A stretch of DNA of 64,000 nucleotides from CAVXXB01 sp963765585. GTDB lineage: Bacteria; Calditrichota; Calditrichia; JAJRVZ01. The translations under genes and the position numbers were made by a program. The notes beneath the pieces were generated by a model. That model searched no databases, was not told the DNA's origin, and saw nothing but the letters and a program-made list of their open reading frames with translations. This document shows, in pieces, positions 28,447 to 38,419 of the stretch (positions are counted from its first letter, which is position 1; every line of letters begins with the position of its first letter). The stretch is from assembly GCA_963765585.1 (NCBI GenBank), contig CAVXXB010000001.1, positions 186,001 to 250,000 of the forward strand, given 5' to 3'.

Positions 28447-30874
28447 ATGCTATTAAACCACATCAAATGGTGGGCAATCCTTGCCATTGGAATTGTTCTC
28501 GTCGTCATTCTTTTGCCTTCCGATCTGGCTTTTACGATCGAAGAAAAAATTAATCGTTATCAGGCCGAGGATATAAGCCGCGAATTTCTCAAAAACATCG
28601 GTGTGAATCTAAATGAGCATCAGGCCGTTGTTTCAAGACAACTGGATTACAGCCCACTAACCTATTTAAAGAAAAGTCTGGGATCTGAAAAACTCGATGA
28701 ACTTATTGAAGAAGATGTTATCCCCAATAATAGATGGCGGATCCGGTTTCTAAGAAATCTCCCTGTTGATCAGCCACAGACCCGCTATAATATCTGGATA
28801 TCCCCTCAGGGGAATATTCTTGGCTATACACGCCAAATTCCCGATACCTTGACTTTGCCATCAGAAATTGAGGCACGTGCACTGGCTGCTGCCCGCTACT
28901 ATTTGTCCCATAGTACTTCTTTCGACTTAAATAAATTTGCTATGAAAAAATCTCAGCAAAACCGGCAATTAAACCGAACAGATTATATTTTTGTTTGGGA
29001 AAAACGGGCAGAATTTGCCGAGGGAGTCTTTCGGCTCACCTGTTATGTTCAGGGAAATGAAATTGGGGGATATGAATACCAATATTATATACCGGAGCGG
29101 ATTCAGGCTATCGTCAGTAATAAAACCACCGAAGGAACATTCTTTTTTTTCATCCAATTTATCATATTGATTCTGGTCTTTGTTTATTCTCTGATCGTGT
29201 TTCTGCGGAAATATCATGATGGAGAAGTTTCTGTTACACTGGGTCGGAACCTGTTCATAATCATATTTTCGATAGGCTTATTGGGCGCCATTAATGAGTT
29301 TCCTGTATCCGGTTCGTCTGTAACTATGGGAAATCTCAGTTTTCGCAACACCCAGATACTCGTGTTTCTTTACGAGGTTCTTATTCAAAATACTTTTCTT
29401 GGCGTGCTGCTTCTCACCGGTTGGGCCGTCGGTGAAGCGTATGCCAGAAGATATTCTCCCGAAAAACTTAATTCAATTGATAGTGTATTAAACAAAAAGT
29501 TTTTTACCGTAAACACAGGCAATGCCCTTCTACGTGGTGGGGCAATAGGGTTTTTAATTGCCGCATTTTATCTTGCGACAGTTGCTTTGCTCACCGGTGA
29601 AAATTCAGATATATCCCGAGTCTTTTTTCCATCCGGTGACAGTTTGCAACATCTGTTGCCACTGATAACAATTTTAAAGAGTGCCATAATTACTGCCCTG
29701 GTTAGTGAAGTAGTCTTCCGGTTTTTTGTTATTAATGTCACCTATAATAAATGGAAGAAAAAATGGCTTTCCATAGCAATTTCGGCAGGTACATGGAGTG
29801 GTGTTGTTTTTATCTTATCGAATATTCCCCAGGTTTCAGACTATGTAATATCCATATCACTCTCGCTTCTCATCGGACTATTATTAGCCTGGCTATATTT
29901 TAAATATGACCTGCTTACACTGATTGCCATAAATATTTCTTCACAAATTATTTTTATAGCCGCACCGCTTTTTTCATCACCGAATAGTTGGCATCAGGTC
30001 TCCGCCTGGTTACTTGTTATTTTTGTCTTGATTCCTATAATTATAATAATAATGAGTTTTATCAGAAGGGATGAGTTTCATTATTCGTATTCCGGATTAC
30101 CGAAACATATCGCCCGGATTAGTGAACGCGAACGGATGGAAAAGGAACTTGAGATTGCCAGAAATGTTCAGATCGGACTTCTGCCAAAATCAAATCCGCA
30201 ACTCGAGGGATTTGAGATATCGGGCATTTGCCGGCCGGCCAAAGAAGTAGGGGGCGATTATTATGATTATGTACATCTGGGCAAAACAAAAATTGGTATC
30301 GCTATTGGCGATGTATCAGGAAAAGGAGTGCCAGCTGCTATATACATGACACTCACGAAAGGAATCCTTCAAAGTCATGGAGATGAAAATATTTCACCAA
30401 AGGCTGGTATTGAGTAAAGTTAACCGGCTTTTATACCGTAATATCGAAAAAAACTCTTTTGTCTCAATGTTCTATGCCATTCTTGATATCGAAAATTATA
30501 CACTCACATTCGCCCGTGCCGGCCACAATCCCGGGATAATGATTAACAATAAGGATGGAAACAGCAGTTTTTTGAGCACTGACGGGATCGCACTTGGCTT
30601 GGAGGAGGGCCTGGTTTTTGAACAAACATTGCAGGAGCAAGTAATAAAGCTAATACCCGGAACCACACTCGTTTTCTATACGGATGGATTTACAGAAGCA
30701 ATGAACAGTAAACACGAAGAGTTTGGTGATGAGGCATTTTTGGAGCTTATTGCTCAAAACTATCATCTATCTGCCGATGATCTGATAAACAAGTTGTTAG
30801 AAAATGTTCAGAAATATGCCGGCTCACATCCACAACATGATGATATGACAGCAGTAATTTTAAAAGTAAAATAA
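28447..30874 (+). CDS. CPBP-like membrane module fused to a SpoIIE/RsbU serine phosphatase, one frameshift
   Basis: Two frames (28447-30417, 30377-30874) make one ~808-residue protein. An N-terminal helix and a ~200-residue extracytoplasmic region come first, then about eight membrane helices (residues 230-555) resembling the CPBP (CAAX/Abi-type) intramembrane protease fold. The expected catalytic motifs are altered: EExxxR reads SEVVFR, FxxxH reads FILSN, and HxxxN reads NISSQ, so this part is probably not a protease. A coiled-coil linker leads to the PP2C domain with KEVGGDYYDY, IGDVSGKGVPAAI, RAGHNPGIM, FYTDGFTEAM and HDDMTAVIL. Removing one G at 30406-30407 restores the frame. PilZ follows 90 bp downstream. 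Confidence 0.85.
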
Positions 30875-30964
30875 TTTTTGTAAATTCACTCACAAAGCAA
30901 AACCATATATAAATTATATAATATCCGGACACATATCGCTTTTGATCAATAAGTGGGGGTACTT

Positions 30965-31345
30965 ATGTCTGATGAACGCAGGCAATATAAACGTGTTTTA
31001 TTTACAATAGAAGATGGCATTATCGGGACCTTTTGCCCCATTGAAAAAGATGAAGACAAAGTTGCGGCAAATATTGTAAATATCAGTGAGGGCGGGGTGC
31101 AACTCACCTTTAAGCCCATCCTTAATCAACGTATCAAAGTTGGCGACCGGTTATTGCTCACGGAAATCCGGGGAGAGAAATCAGGTCAGGTAATTGTTAA
31201 TGTTGATGCCGAAGTCAGATGGATTTCTGAAGATAAACTTTCAGAGGATATCGGTGTGGGATTGCAATTTGTCGATGTCCTGAAGAAATCAAAAGATGTA
31301 AATGAATTTGTGGAATTCTGGTATCTGCAAAAATTAGACAAATAA
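30965..31345 (+). CDS. PilZ-domain protein (probable c-di-GMP receptor)
   Basis: The product has 126 residues. The N-terminal ERRQYKRVLF matches the RxxxR motif and NISEGGVQL the D/NxSxxG motif, which together bind c-di-GMP in PilZ domains; the C-terminal half (DIGVGLQFVDV) completes the barrel. I start at ATG 30965 with GGGGGT 5 nt upstream; a GTG at 30953 is also open. The gene probably shares a transcript with the upstream phosphatase, which hints at a common signalling role, but the output is unknown. Confidence 0.88.
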   Translation: MSDERRQYKRVLFTIEDGIIGTFCPIEKDEDKVAANIVNISEGGVQLTFKPILNQRIKVGDRLLLTEIRGEKSGQVIVNVDAEVRWISEDKLSEDIGVGLQFVDVLKKSKDVNEFVEFWYLQKLDK

Positions 31346-31351
31346 ATCTTT

Positions 31352-31446
31352 AGACAGGGTAACAGGATAAACTGGATTATATTTTTACTTTTCTTGGATA
31401 TTAATATTATTAGTTTAAAAATATCCTGTAAATCCTGTCAAAAAAT
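31352..31446. repeat. Intergenic hairpin with 8-nt period (ACAGGATA type)
   Basis: The left arm (31352-31380) has units ACAGGGTA/ACAGGATA/AACTGGAT and the right arm (31418-31446) their complement (ATATCCTGTAAATCCTGTCA). It is the same family as 20496-20657 but lacks the inner GTTCCCAA palindromes. It follows the PilZ stop by 7 bp; the rest of the 279-bp gap has no gene. Confidence 0.75.
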
Positions 31447-31624
31447 GTATTTACCTGGTATCATTCGATACTATTTCAACAGCAGAAACATTTTGTGTAT
31501 ATTATGGTTATAAATTAAATGCCATCTATCAATTTCCGCTACGTTCTGTCAACCGTACGACCTTCTCATCCTTATTCACAGAATAACCAATTCGCAGATA
31601 CCCGGGCGACCAAAGGAGAAAATC

Positions 31625-32380
31625 ATGTTTGATTTTAAAGGAAAAACGGTGCTGGTGACTGGTGGATCACGTGGAATCGGTGCCGCAACTGTAAAATTAT
31701 TTGCAAAACTAAATGCCAATGTGGCATTTAACTACCATACTAATAAAGGGGCTGCGACCCAGCTGTTATCAGAAATTGAATCCTGTTCAGGCAATTTCTT
31801 CGCTTCCCAATGTAATGTTGCCGAATCGGAAGAAATTAAAAATTTTGTGATAAATACTCTCAAAGGGTTTCCCTCAATTGATATCCTGGTAAATAATGCC
31901 GGGATCTGGGAATATGGGGCTATTGACAGTATGTCAGAGACAGATTGGCGCCGCACCATGCAGACAAATCTCGATAGCATTTTTCATTTCACACAACAGG
32001 TTGTAACTGATATGAAAAGTAAAGATATTCCTGGGCGAATAATCAACATCGCTTCTACCGCAGGACAGCGTGGCGAAGCTTATCATTCACACTACGCGGC
32101 AAGTAAAGGTGCCATCATCAGCTTTACAAAATCACTGGCAACTGAGCTTGGTCCCGATGGCATTTTAGTGAACTGCGTCGCACCAGGTTGGGTCGATACG
32201 GATATGTCCCATGAAGCGATCCTGCAAGAGGGGGATAATATTCGTAATCTGATTCCGATAAATAAGATACCTACCGCAGATGAACTTGCCGGACCAATTG
32301 TATTTTTGGCTTCAGAATGGGCAAGTGCCATCACCGGTGAAATTTTAAATGTTAACTCGGGTAGTGTTTTGTGTGGTTAA
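31625..32380 (+). CDS. SDR-family oxidoreductase (3-oxoacyl-ACP reductase FabG-like)
   Basis: A 251-residue classical short-chain dehydrogenase. The cofactor motif TGGSRGIGAATV is at residues 11-22, NNAG at about 89-92, and the catalytic Ser-Tyr-Lys triad in IASTAGQRGEAYHSHYAASKGAI. The C-terminal LNVNSGSVLCG follows the FabG pattern. AAAGGAG lies just upstream of the ATG. As it is not beside fatty-acid genes, a role in another NAD(P)-dependent ketone/alcohol conversion is equally possible. Confidence 0.9.
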   Translation: MFDFKGKTVLVTGGSRGIGAATVKLFAKLNANVAFNYHTNKGAATQLLSEIESCSGNFFASQCNVAESEEIKNFVINTLKGFPSIDILVNNAGIWEYGAIDSMSETDWRRTMQTNLDSIFHFTQQVVTDMKSKDIPGRIINIASTAGQRGEAYHSHYAASKGAIISFTKSLATELGPDGILVNCVAPGWVDTDMSHEAILQEGDNIRNLIPINKIPTADELAGPIVFLASEWASAITGEILNVNSGSVLCG

Positions 32381-32444
32381 CTAATTACATCTTGTCAAAA
32401 AAATTATAAATTATAACCTGACTTTACAAGATTGGGAGTTTTAT

Positions 32445-32996
32445 ATGAACCGTAATGATGCATTGGAAATTCTGTTTGAATATACAAAAACTGATAGTCT
32501 GCGTAATCATGCCTATGCCGTTGAAGCAGCCATGCGCGCATATGCCGCAAAATATTCTGAGGATGAGGAATTATGGGGTATCGTGGGCTTGTTACATGAT
32601 TTTGACTATGAAATGTTTCCGGAAGAACATCCAACGAAAGGAAATACAATCCTGGCCGAAAGGGGTGTTTCTGATGATATCAGAACAGCCATTATGGGAC
32701 ATGCTTCTTTTACCGGTGTCGCCAGGGAATCCCTCATGGCCAAGGTTTTATTTGCCGTGGATGAATTGTGTGGTTTTATTATCGCCGTCACACTTGTGCG
32801 TCCCAATAAATCTCTTGGTGAAGTTGCCGTGAAATCTGTTAAGAAAAAAATGAAGGATAAAAGGTTTGCCGCAAAGGTAAATCGTGATGAAATTCGTCAG
32901 GGTGCGGAAGAGCTTGGGGTAGAATTTGAGGAGCATGTTGATTTTGTGATAAATTCACTCGCGGTTATTGCGCCGACACTCGGTCTAAATCCATAA
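32445..32996 (+). CDS. HD-domain (HDIG) phosphohydrolase
   Basis: A 183-residue metal-dependent phosphohydrolase. Metal-binding residues are seen in RNHAYAVEAAMRAYA, the GLLHDFDYEMFPEEHP motif (His-Asp) and IMGHASF, followed by a conserved Asp in FAVDELCGF. Proteins of this type act on nucleotides or related phosphates; the substrate is unknown. The stop codon overlaps the upstream candidate ATG of the Nif3 gene, so the two are co-transcribed. Confidence 0.88.
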   Translation: MNRNDALEILFEYTKTDSLRNHAYAVEAAMRAYAAKYSEDEELWGIVGLLHDFDYEMFPEEHPTKGNTILAERGVSDDIRTAIMGHASFTGVARESLMAKVLFAVDELCGFIIAVTLVRPNKSLGEVAVKSVKKKMKDKRFAAKVNRDEIRQGAEELGVEFEEHVDFVINSLAVIAPTLGLNP

Positions 32997-33007
32997 TGAG
33001 GAATCTC

Positions 33008-33760
33008 ATGTTAAGAAATCAACTCGAAACATTTCTAAATAAATATCTGAACACAGATGAATTTAATGACCTGGGTCCAAATGGTCTTCAGGTAAGCGGC
33101 AAAGAAGAGATATCAAAAGTTGTCACCGGGGTCAGCGCCTCGGTTGCCCTATTCGAAGCAGCCATTGATGAAAAAGCCGATGCCATCCTGGTCCACCATG
33201 GTATTATCTGGAACTTTGAGCGCCCGCTATACAAAGGTGGTTATCGCGAGCGCGTCAAACTTCTTCTCACGAATAATATTAACCTGTTTGCTTATCATTT
33301 ACCCCTGGATGCCCATCCGCAAATCGGAAATAATGTCAATTTCTGTAATGCATTGCAATTGCAGGAAATCCAGCCATTTGGAAACGACAAGGGCCAATAT
33401 ATTGGGATGAAGGGAATTTGTAATCCAGTGGACTACAAATCATTTTTTGAGCAGGTCAAAAACATTGTCAATCATGACCTGACTATATTTCCCTATGGAC
33501 CCAAAGAAATCTCTTCCGCTGGTATCATAAGTGGCGGTGCACAAAAATATATTTCCCAGGCCGTTGCTGAGGGACTCGATGCTTTTATTACAGGTGAAGT
33601 CAGTGAGCACATTATGCACTATGCACAGGAAGAGCAAATACATTTTATCGCTGCCGGACATTACGCGACCGAAAAATCAGGTATCATTGCATTGGGAAAA
33701 CTGGTCGCTGAAAAATTTAATATCAATGTGAAATTTATTGATATTCCAAATCCGGTTTAA
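33008..33760 (+). CDS. Nif3-like dinuclear metal centre protein
   Basis: The product has 250 residues and belongs to the NIF3/YbgI family (once called GTP cyclohydrolase I type 2). Metal ligands are visible in ADAILVHHGIIW (two His), AYHLPLDAH and FIAAGHYATEKSG (C-terminal His and Glu). I prefer the ATG at 33008 because GAGG lies 6 nt upstream; an ATG at 32996 overlaps the preceding stop (TAATG). The biochemical role of the family is still uncertain. It lies in a plus-strand run with the HD, pterin dehydratase and proline dehydrogenase genes. Confidence 0.92.
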   Translation: MLRNQLETFLNKYLNTDEFNDLGPNGLQVSGKEEISKVVTGVSASVALFEAAIDEKADAILVHHGIIWNFERPLYKGGYRERVKLLLTNNINLFAYHLPLDAHPQIGNNVNFCNALQLQEIQPFGNDKGQYIGMKGICNPVDYKSFFEQVKNIVNHDLTIFPYGPKEISSAGIISGGAQKYISQAVAEGLDAFITGEVSEHIMHYAQEEQIHFIAAGHYATEKSGIIALGKLVAEKFNINVKFIDIPNPV

Positions 33761-33784
33761 TAATTATTCATTAGGGGGGAACTC

Positions 33785-34066
33785 ATGTTACGTCTGTTGA
33801 ACAACATAGAGATAGAAAGTAATATTAGCAGGTTATCGGGTTGGCAACTTGATGGAAATGCCATAAAAAAAGAGTGGGTTTTTAAGGACTTTTCAGACGC
33901 GATGATATTTCTGAACAATGTGGCTGAAATAGCCGAAAAAAACAACCATCATCCGGAAATATTCAATGTATATAATCGTGTTTCTCTTCGCTTTTATACC
34001 CATGATTCCGGGGGATTAACAGAACTGGATTTTACTGTCGCTGCGGATATTGATCATATCAAATAG
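33785..34066 (+). CDS. Pterin-4a-carbinolamine dehydratase
   Basis: A 93-residue protein of normal family length. It dehydrates 4a-hydroxytetrahydrobiopterin and regenerates the pterin cofactor of aromatic amino-acid hydroxylases. The signature EKNNHHPEIFNVYNRV carries both active-site histidines, and GGLTELDFTVA holds the later conserved Thr/Asp. A strong GGGGGAA site is 5 nt before the ATG. No hydroxylase gene is nearby; in bacteria without one the family may have other roles. Confidence 0.93.
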   Translation: MLRLLNNIEIESNISRLSGWQLDGNAIKKEWVFKDFSDAMIFLNNVAEIAEKNNHHPEIFNVYNRVSLRFYTHDSGGLTELDFTVAADIDHIK

Positions 34067-34194
34067 TACTGATAATCTGACTGTGCATATAGATGATATG
34101 GTTATTTGCAGAATCGGTAAATGTATTTGCTAAATATTAATTATCATTTATAAATTTCGGGAATTACTCGATTTCATCTGACAAGGGAGTGTCA

Positions 34195-35094
34195 ATGTCA
34201 TTCATCAACAAACTTATCGTAATAGTTCTTCCTCTGGTTCCAAAATTTATTGTCTATCTGTTTGCCAAACGGTATATCGCAGGTCCTACCCTAAAACATG
34301 CAATCGATGCGACAAAGGATTTTAACAAAAACGGAATGATGGCAACTCTTGATATTCTTGGAGAGGAAGTAAAAGAAGAAAAGGATTCTCGTGGTGTGGT
34401 CGAAGAGTACAAGCAGGCGCTGGCTGAAATTAAATCTAATAATCTGGACGCCAATATATCTGTTAAACCAACCCATTTAGGCTTAAAAATAGATAAAGAA
34501 TTTTGTTATAACAATATTCGCGAGCTGGTTCAGGAGGCCAAGAAATACGATAATTTTGTACGGATTGACATGGAAGACCATACCTGTACCAGTGACACCA
34601 TTGAAATTTATTCAAGATTACATAAAGAGTTTGATAATGTGGGCGTTGTGATACAAGCCTATTTGCGCAGAACCATTGAAGATGTTAATTATTTGATCAA
34701 AGAACAGGCAAATTTACGCCTGTGTAAAGGTATTTATGTTGAACCATCACAAATATCCTATAAAGATTATGATATAATAAACAGCAATTTTAATTATGCC
34801 CTTCGAAAACTGCTTCAGAATAATTGCTATGTGGGCATTGCCACTCATGACGAGAAACTCATATGGCACGCCTTAGCTCTGATTGACGAACTGCGATTAA
34901 AGAAAGATGAGTATGAATTTCAAATGCTATTGGGTGTCACTGAAGATCTTCGGGATATGTTGGTCAAAGCCGGACATCGATTGCGGGTATACGTTCCGTT
35001 TGGTAAGCATTGGCATGCATATTCCATGCGCCGTCTGAAAGAAAATCCAAAAGTAGCAACATATATCATCAAACATATATTTTCAGGCAAATAA
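34195..35094 (+). CDS. Proline dehydrogenase (monofunctional, FAD-dependent)
   Basis: The product has 299 residues, the size of stand-alone bacterial PRODH, and oxidises L-proline to pyrroline-5-carboxylate. FAD and substrate motifs of the distorted TIM barrel are all present: FVRIDMEDH, VIQAYLRRT, LRLCKGIYVEP, GIATHDE, FQMLLGV and the C-terminal YVPFGKHWHAYSMRRLKENP with both substrate-binding arginines. ATG 34195 has AAGGGAG 5 nt upstream; a GTG at 34189 would overlap that site. A P5C dehydrogenase gene is not in the window. Confidence 0.95.
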   Translation: MSFINKLIVIVLPLVPKFIVYLFAKRYIAGPTLKHAIDATKDFNKNGMMATLDILGEEVKEEKDSRGVVEEYKQALAEIKSNNLDANISVKPTHLGLKIDKEFCYNNIRELVQEAKKYDNFVRIDMEDHTCTSDTIEIYSRLHKEFDNVGVVIQAYLRRTIEDVNYLIKEQANLRLCKGIYVEPSQISYKDYDIINSNFNYALRKLLQNNCYVGIATHDEKLIWHALALIDELRLKKDEYEFQMLLGVTEDLRDMLVKAGHRLRVYVPFGKHWHAYSMRRLKENPKVATYIIKHIFSGK

Positions 35095-35099
35095 TTGGA

Positions 35100-37797
35100 T
35101 CAATCGTTGATCCAGATAAATATACTTTCAGGATCAAGGGTAATATTGTGTTTTTTGCCGCCTTCGATCATCGAAAATTCATAATTTTGAATTCCATTGG
35201 TCAAATCAATTTTTTCTATATCGGCAATCAATTTCCATGATCGGTCACCGGGAAATAAAAGATTATTAAATTCACCGGAAACGGTATCCGTGTTGACCAG
35301 CACACAAACAGTATTATCCACAAAATAACCCAACAGCCTTGTATTTTCCGGTTCCAACCATTCATAATAATTCGTTGCCGGTTTATTGGCAATTCGAAAC
35401 ACCTCCCCGATCTCCGATTTTCGTAACTGAATCAATCCACACCAGTATTTATACATATTATCATAGTTGTTTTTAATGCTATCGCCATCATCTCCCGCCG
35501 ATTTTCCTTTGTTTTCCCATTCAAATATATTTGCCCGGGCCAGGTTATAGGTATCACGTTTTCCATGATATGCCAAATAACCGTCTTGAAATTCTTTCAT
35601 TATTTCTTCTAATGGTGCATGCCCCTTGCTGCGCAGGAACTCCGTACCGCCATGTATGACTACCGGCCCCAGTGAGCGTAAAGAGTAAGGTGGCCGCTAT
35701 TTTTATCCGTTGTTCATGGACACCTTTTCTGCCATCCCAGTCTTGAACAGCAAACCGGTCAGCCAGAGCCCAATTATCATGGATATCGAGATAATTGATA
35801 GCGGAAACCGGTGTTTTATCTGTATCAAATCCGGCACTCAGCGCCATCTTAACCTTGTCACGCTCGCCGTTCCCACCGGCATATCCTCTGTCCCGCCACT
35901 TGTCTTTAGGATTATCGGGAGAACCCTTAAATGCATTTCGAGAGTCATCCTGAAAAAATGTAATGGGAGAATCAATTTTATACCAATCCCAATCCGGATT
36001 GTTTTCATAGTTGGGATCTGCGGATGCAATCCATGGCTCTCCATAGACAATAATATCGGGACCCAGTTGCCTTTTCAATTCAAGCAAGGTCTGTTCATCC
36101 GTTTGCCCGGCAAGGTCTATCCGGAATCCATCAACCCCATATTGATCAATCAGATTTTTACATTGGTCAATTATCCAGCGCTGAACCATGGGTCTTTCTT
36201 CGGACTTGGTTTCTGTCCCGTATTCCCCTATAAAATCCAACTCACTATCCGTCCGGTAATAATATTGTTTATCAAGAACTGAAAAATTAAGATAATCCAT
36301 CCGGCCATCCATTTTCTCAGCGGTATGATTAAATACCAAATCGACAATAACCGCAATACCTTCATCGTGAAATGCCTGAACAAGATCCCTGAATTGCTCG
36401 TTTTGTGCACCCCATTCACTCCCTTTTTCCCGGAATCTACTCTCAATAGCAAGGGCATGTGATGTGCGATATCCCCATTGATAGTTCTCTTCATTAACTC
36501 CTTGTTCAATCATGTACGGATCATCTCCAAAGGCTTCCTGCCAGTCATTATCCGGATAATGCAAAAATTCCTGTACCGGTTGTAAATGAACCACATTGAC
36601 TCCCAGCTCTACAAGATGATCAAATCCGATTTTCTCGCCCAGACTATTGGTTAATCCCCGTTGCAGAAATCCGGTAAAAGTACCTTTTTTCTTACTCTCC
36701 AGAGGTAGTGCTGTGGTAAAATCCTGGACATGAACTTCATAGGCAATAACATCCTGCATCGCCGGGATTCCCCCATCGATTGGCCTGGCAGGTTTTACTT
36801 CCGGCCAAACCCGGCAAGGCCCCCAACTATCCACACTAACCTGTCCATACGGATCTGATATATGAACGGGATTTGTCTCAAAATAATGATTGCCCGGGTC
36901 GTTCGGACCATGAACAGTATAATCATAATATATACCATTCTTATTGCCGCCAAGGGCAATTTCCCAAACACCATCGGCATCTTTTTTTAATTCATATTGC
37001 TTATAGTGGTTCTCTCCCGGTACTAAGTAGAGATATAATTTAACTTTGTTGGCTCGTGGGGCAAATACTCTAAAAAAGGTTTTATTAGATTGTGAATCAT
37101 AAAAAGCGCCCAGTTTTTTGTCACTATACGTGGTCCTGAACCAGCCGTCAAACCGGCAAATTGATTTCAAATCATTTTTCTTTGCTCTGAGATAATATAC
37201 TTTTCCTATATCCAGATCTTTATCCGGTCGTATCTGAATCTGATTAGGTCGTAAATAGAAAACGTGACTCACTTTTTTCTCTAATCCTCTCGAATCAAAT
37301 AATAAGTAGTCATCCGGATCAAATGATATAGCAATATCTTTTCCCCTGAATTCTGCATGGATATATCTTGGACCGACAATTTCTGCCCGCAGGCTTTTTA
37401 TATCGGAAATATTACCAAATACCAGATTTCCACTAATTACATTTTCTGCAGATTCCGGAGGGGATAACCAACGGCCCTCATCAATCCTAAACTTAAACTT
37501 ACTGCCAATGGCAACGGGTTCCTTTGTTTTTAAAATCCAGAGATTCTCATGATCTTTTGATTTTGACAAGGTCCAGTCCGGATCATCCATATTGTGATCC
37601 CAGTTTCTAAAAGTACCCTCAACCACAACCCGAACTGGTTCTACATCATATACATTTTCATCAAATATAAAATATGTTGTGTCATCAAGAATTTTATATC
37701 CTTTAAGGCTTTCCGTTTCAGAAATACTAATTTTTGCATTTGAGAACGATAATAAACCGGCAATTACAGAAAAAATTAGAAGTTGTTTCAACATCAC
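35100..37797 (-). CDS. pulA: Secreted type I pullulanase (GH13), one frameshift
   Basis: Two frames (37797-35554 and 35600-35100) join into an ~897-residue alpha-1,6-glucan debranching enzyme. A signal peptide (LLIFSVIAGLLSFSNA) is followed by starch-binding-like N-terminal domains, a CBM48 domain (about 230-330), and the catalytic barrel. The pullulanase-type motif appears as NYQWGYRT (usually YNWGY). GH13 signatures are VIVDLVFNHTA, DGFRIDLAG (Asp nucleophile), IVYGEPW (acid Glu) and NYLDIHDN. Near 35664-35672, losing one base turns LTGAGSHTWRYG into LTGA-VVIHGGTEFLRSKGHAP, restoring the frame. It points to use of glycogen or starch-like polymers. Confidence 0.9.
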
Positions 37798-37852
37798 AAA
37801 TACTCCGGGAAATTTAATGGATTGGGATTATACTATATATTTATTCGGAATT

Positions 37853-38254
37853 TTATTCTTCAGTATCCGTGAGATTTCCTAAAATATCATCGCGAATAAT
37901 GAGAAGAATAGCAGACTGTGGTAATATTAAATATTTTTCTTTTTCGAATTCTATTTCTATTGCAGACTTACGCATAAAAATAATATGATCTCCCTCATCC
38001 ACCTGCAGGGGTAAATACTTCGCATCTGCCCGCTCTGAACTCCATGGTTCATCACTGATTGAATTAGGATCGGCCATGGGATAACCCGGACCGGTTTTTA
38101 CAACAATACCAGATTGAACCTTATCCTTCTCTTCAACACCTTGCGGTAAATAAAGTCCGTGATTTGTTTTTCCCTTTGACTCCTCAGGCTTTACAAGAAG
38201 ACGATCACCGACGACAAATATCTGCTTTTTGGGATTTATTTTAGCCTTTGCCAT
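37853..38254 (-). CDS. GroES-like co-chaperonin paralogue, without GroEL
   Basis: A 133-residue Cpn10-fold protein, longer than the usual ~95 residues. The N-terminal VGDRLLVKPEESKGKTNHGLYLP matches the GroES start and mobile-loop region, and QVDEGDHIIFMRKSAIEIEF..EKYLILPQSAIL the C-terminal strands. The insertion (about residues 60-85, SISDEPWSSERADAK) is unusual. No groEL is adjacent, so this is probably a second, divergent GroES-like protein and not the housekeeping copy. No clear ribosome binding site is seen. Confidence 0.85.
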   Translation of the reverse strand: MAKAKINPKKQIFVVGDRLLVKPEESKGKTNHGLYLPQGVEEKDKVQSGIVVKTGPGYPMADPNSISDEPWSSERADAKYLPLQVDEGDHIIFMRKSAIEIEFEKEKYLILPQSAILLIIRDDILGNLTDTEE

Positions 38255-38419
38255 ATTGACGGATATCCAGTATATTTTATTTTTATGACTCTTTGTGAAT
38301 CTAATTTACAAAGATTTAAATACCTATTACAATTTGAATTAATTGTCACTTTATTTATGGTCAATTGATCAACTATATCTAATCAGTATGATAGCAATAC
38401 AGATTACGGAGGTTTAACG

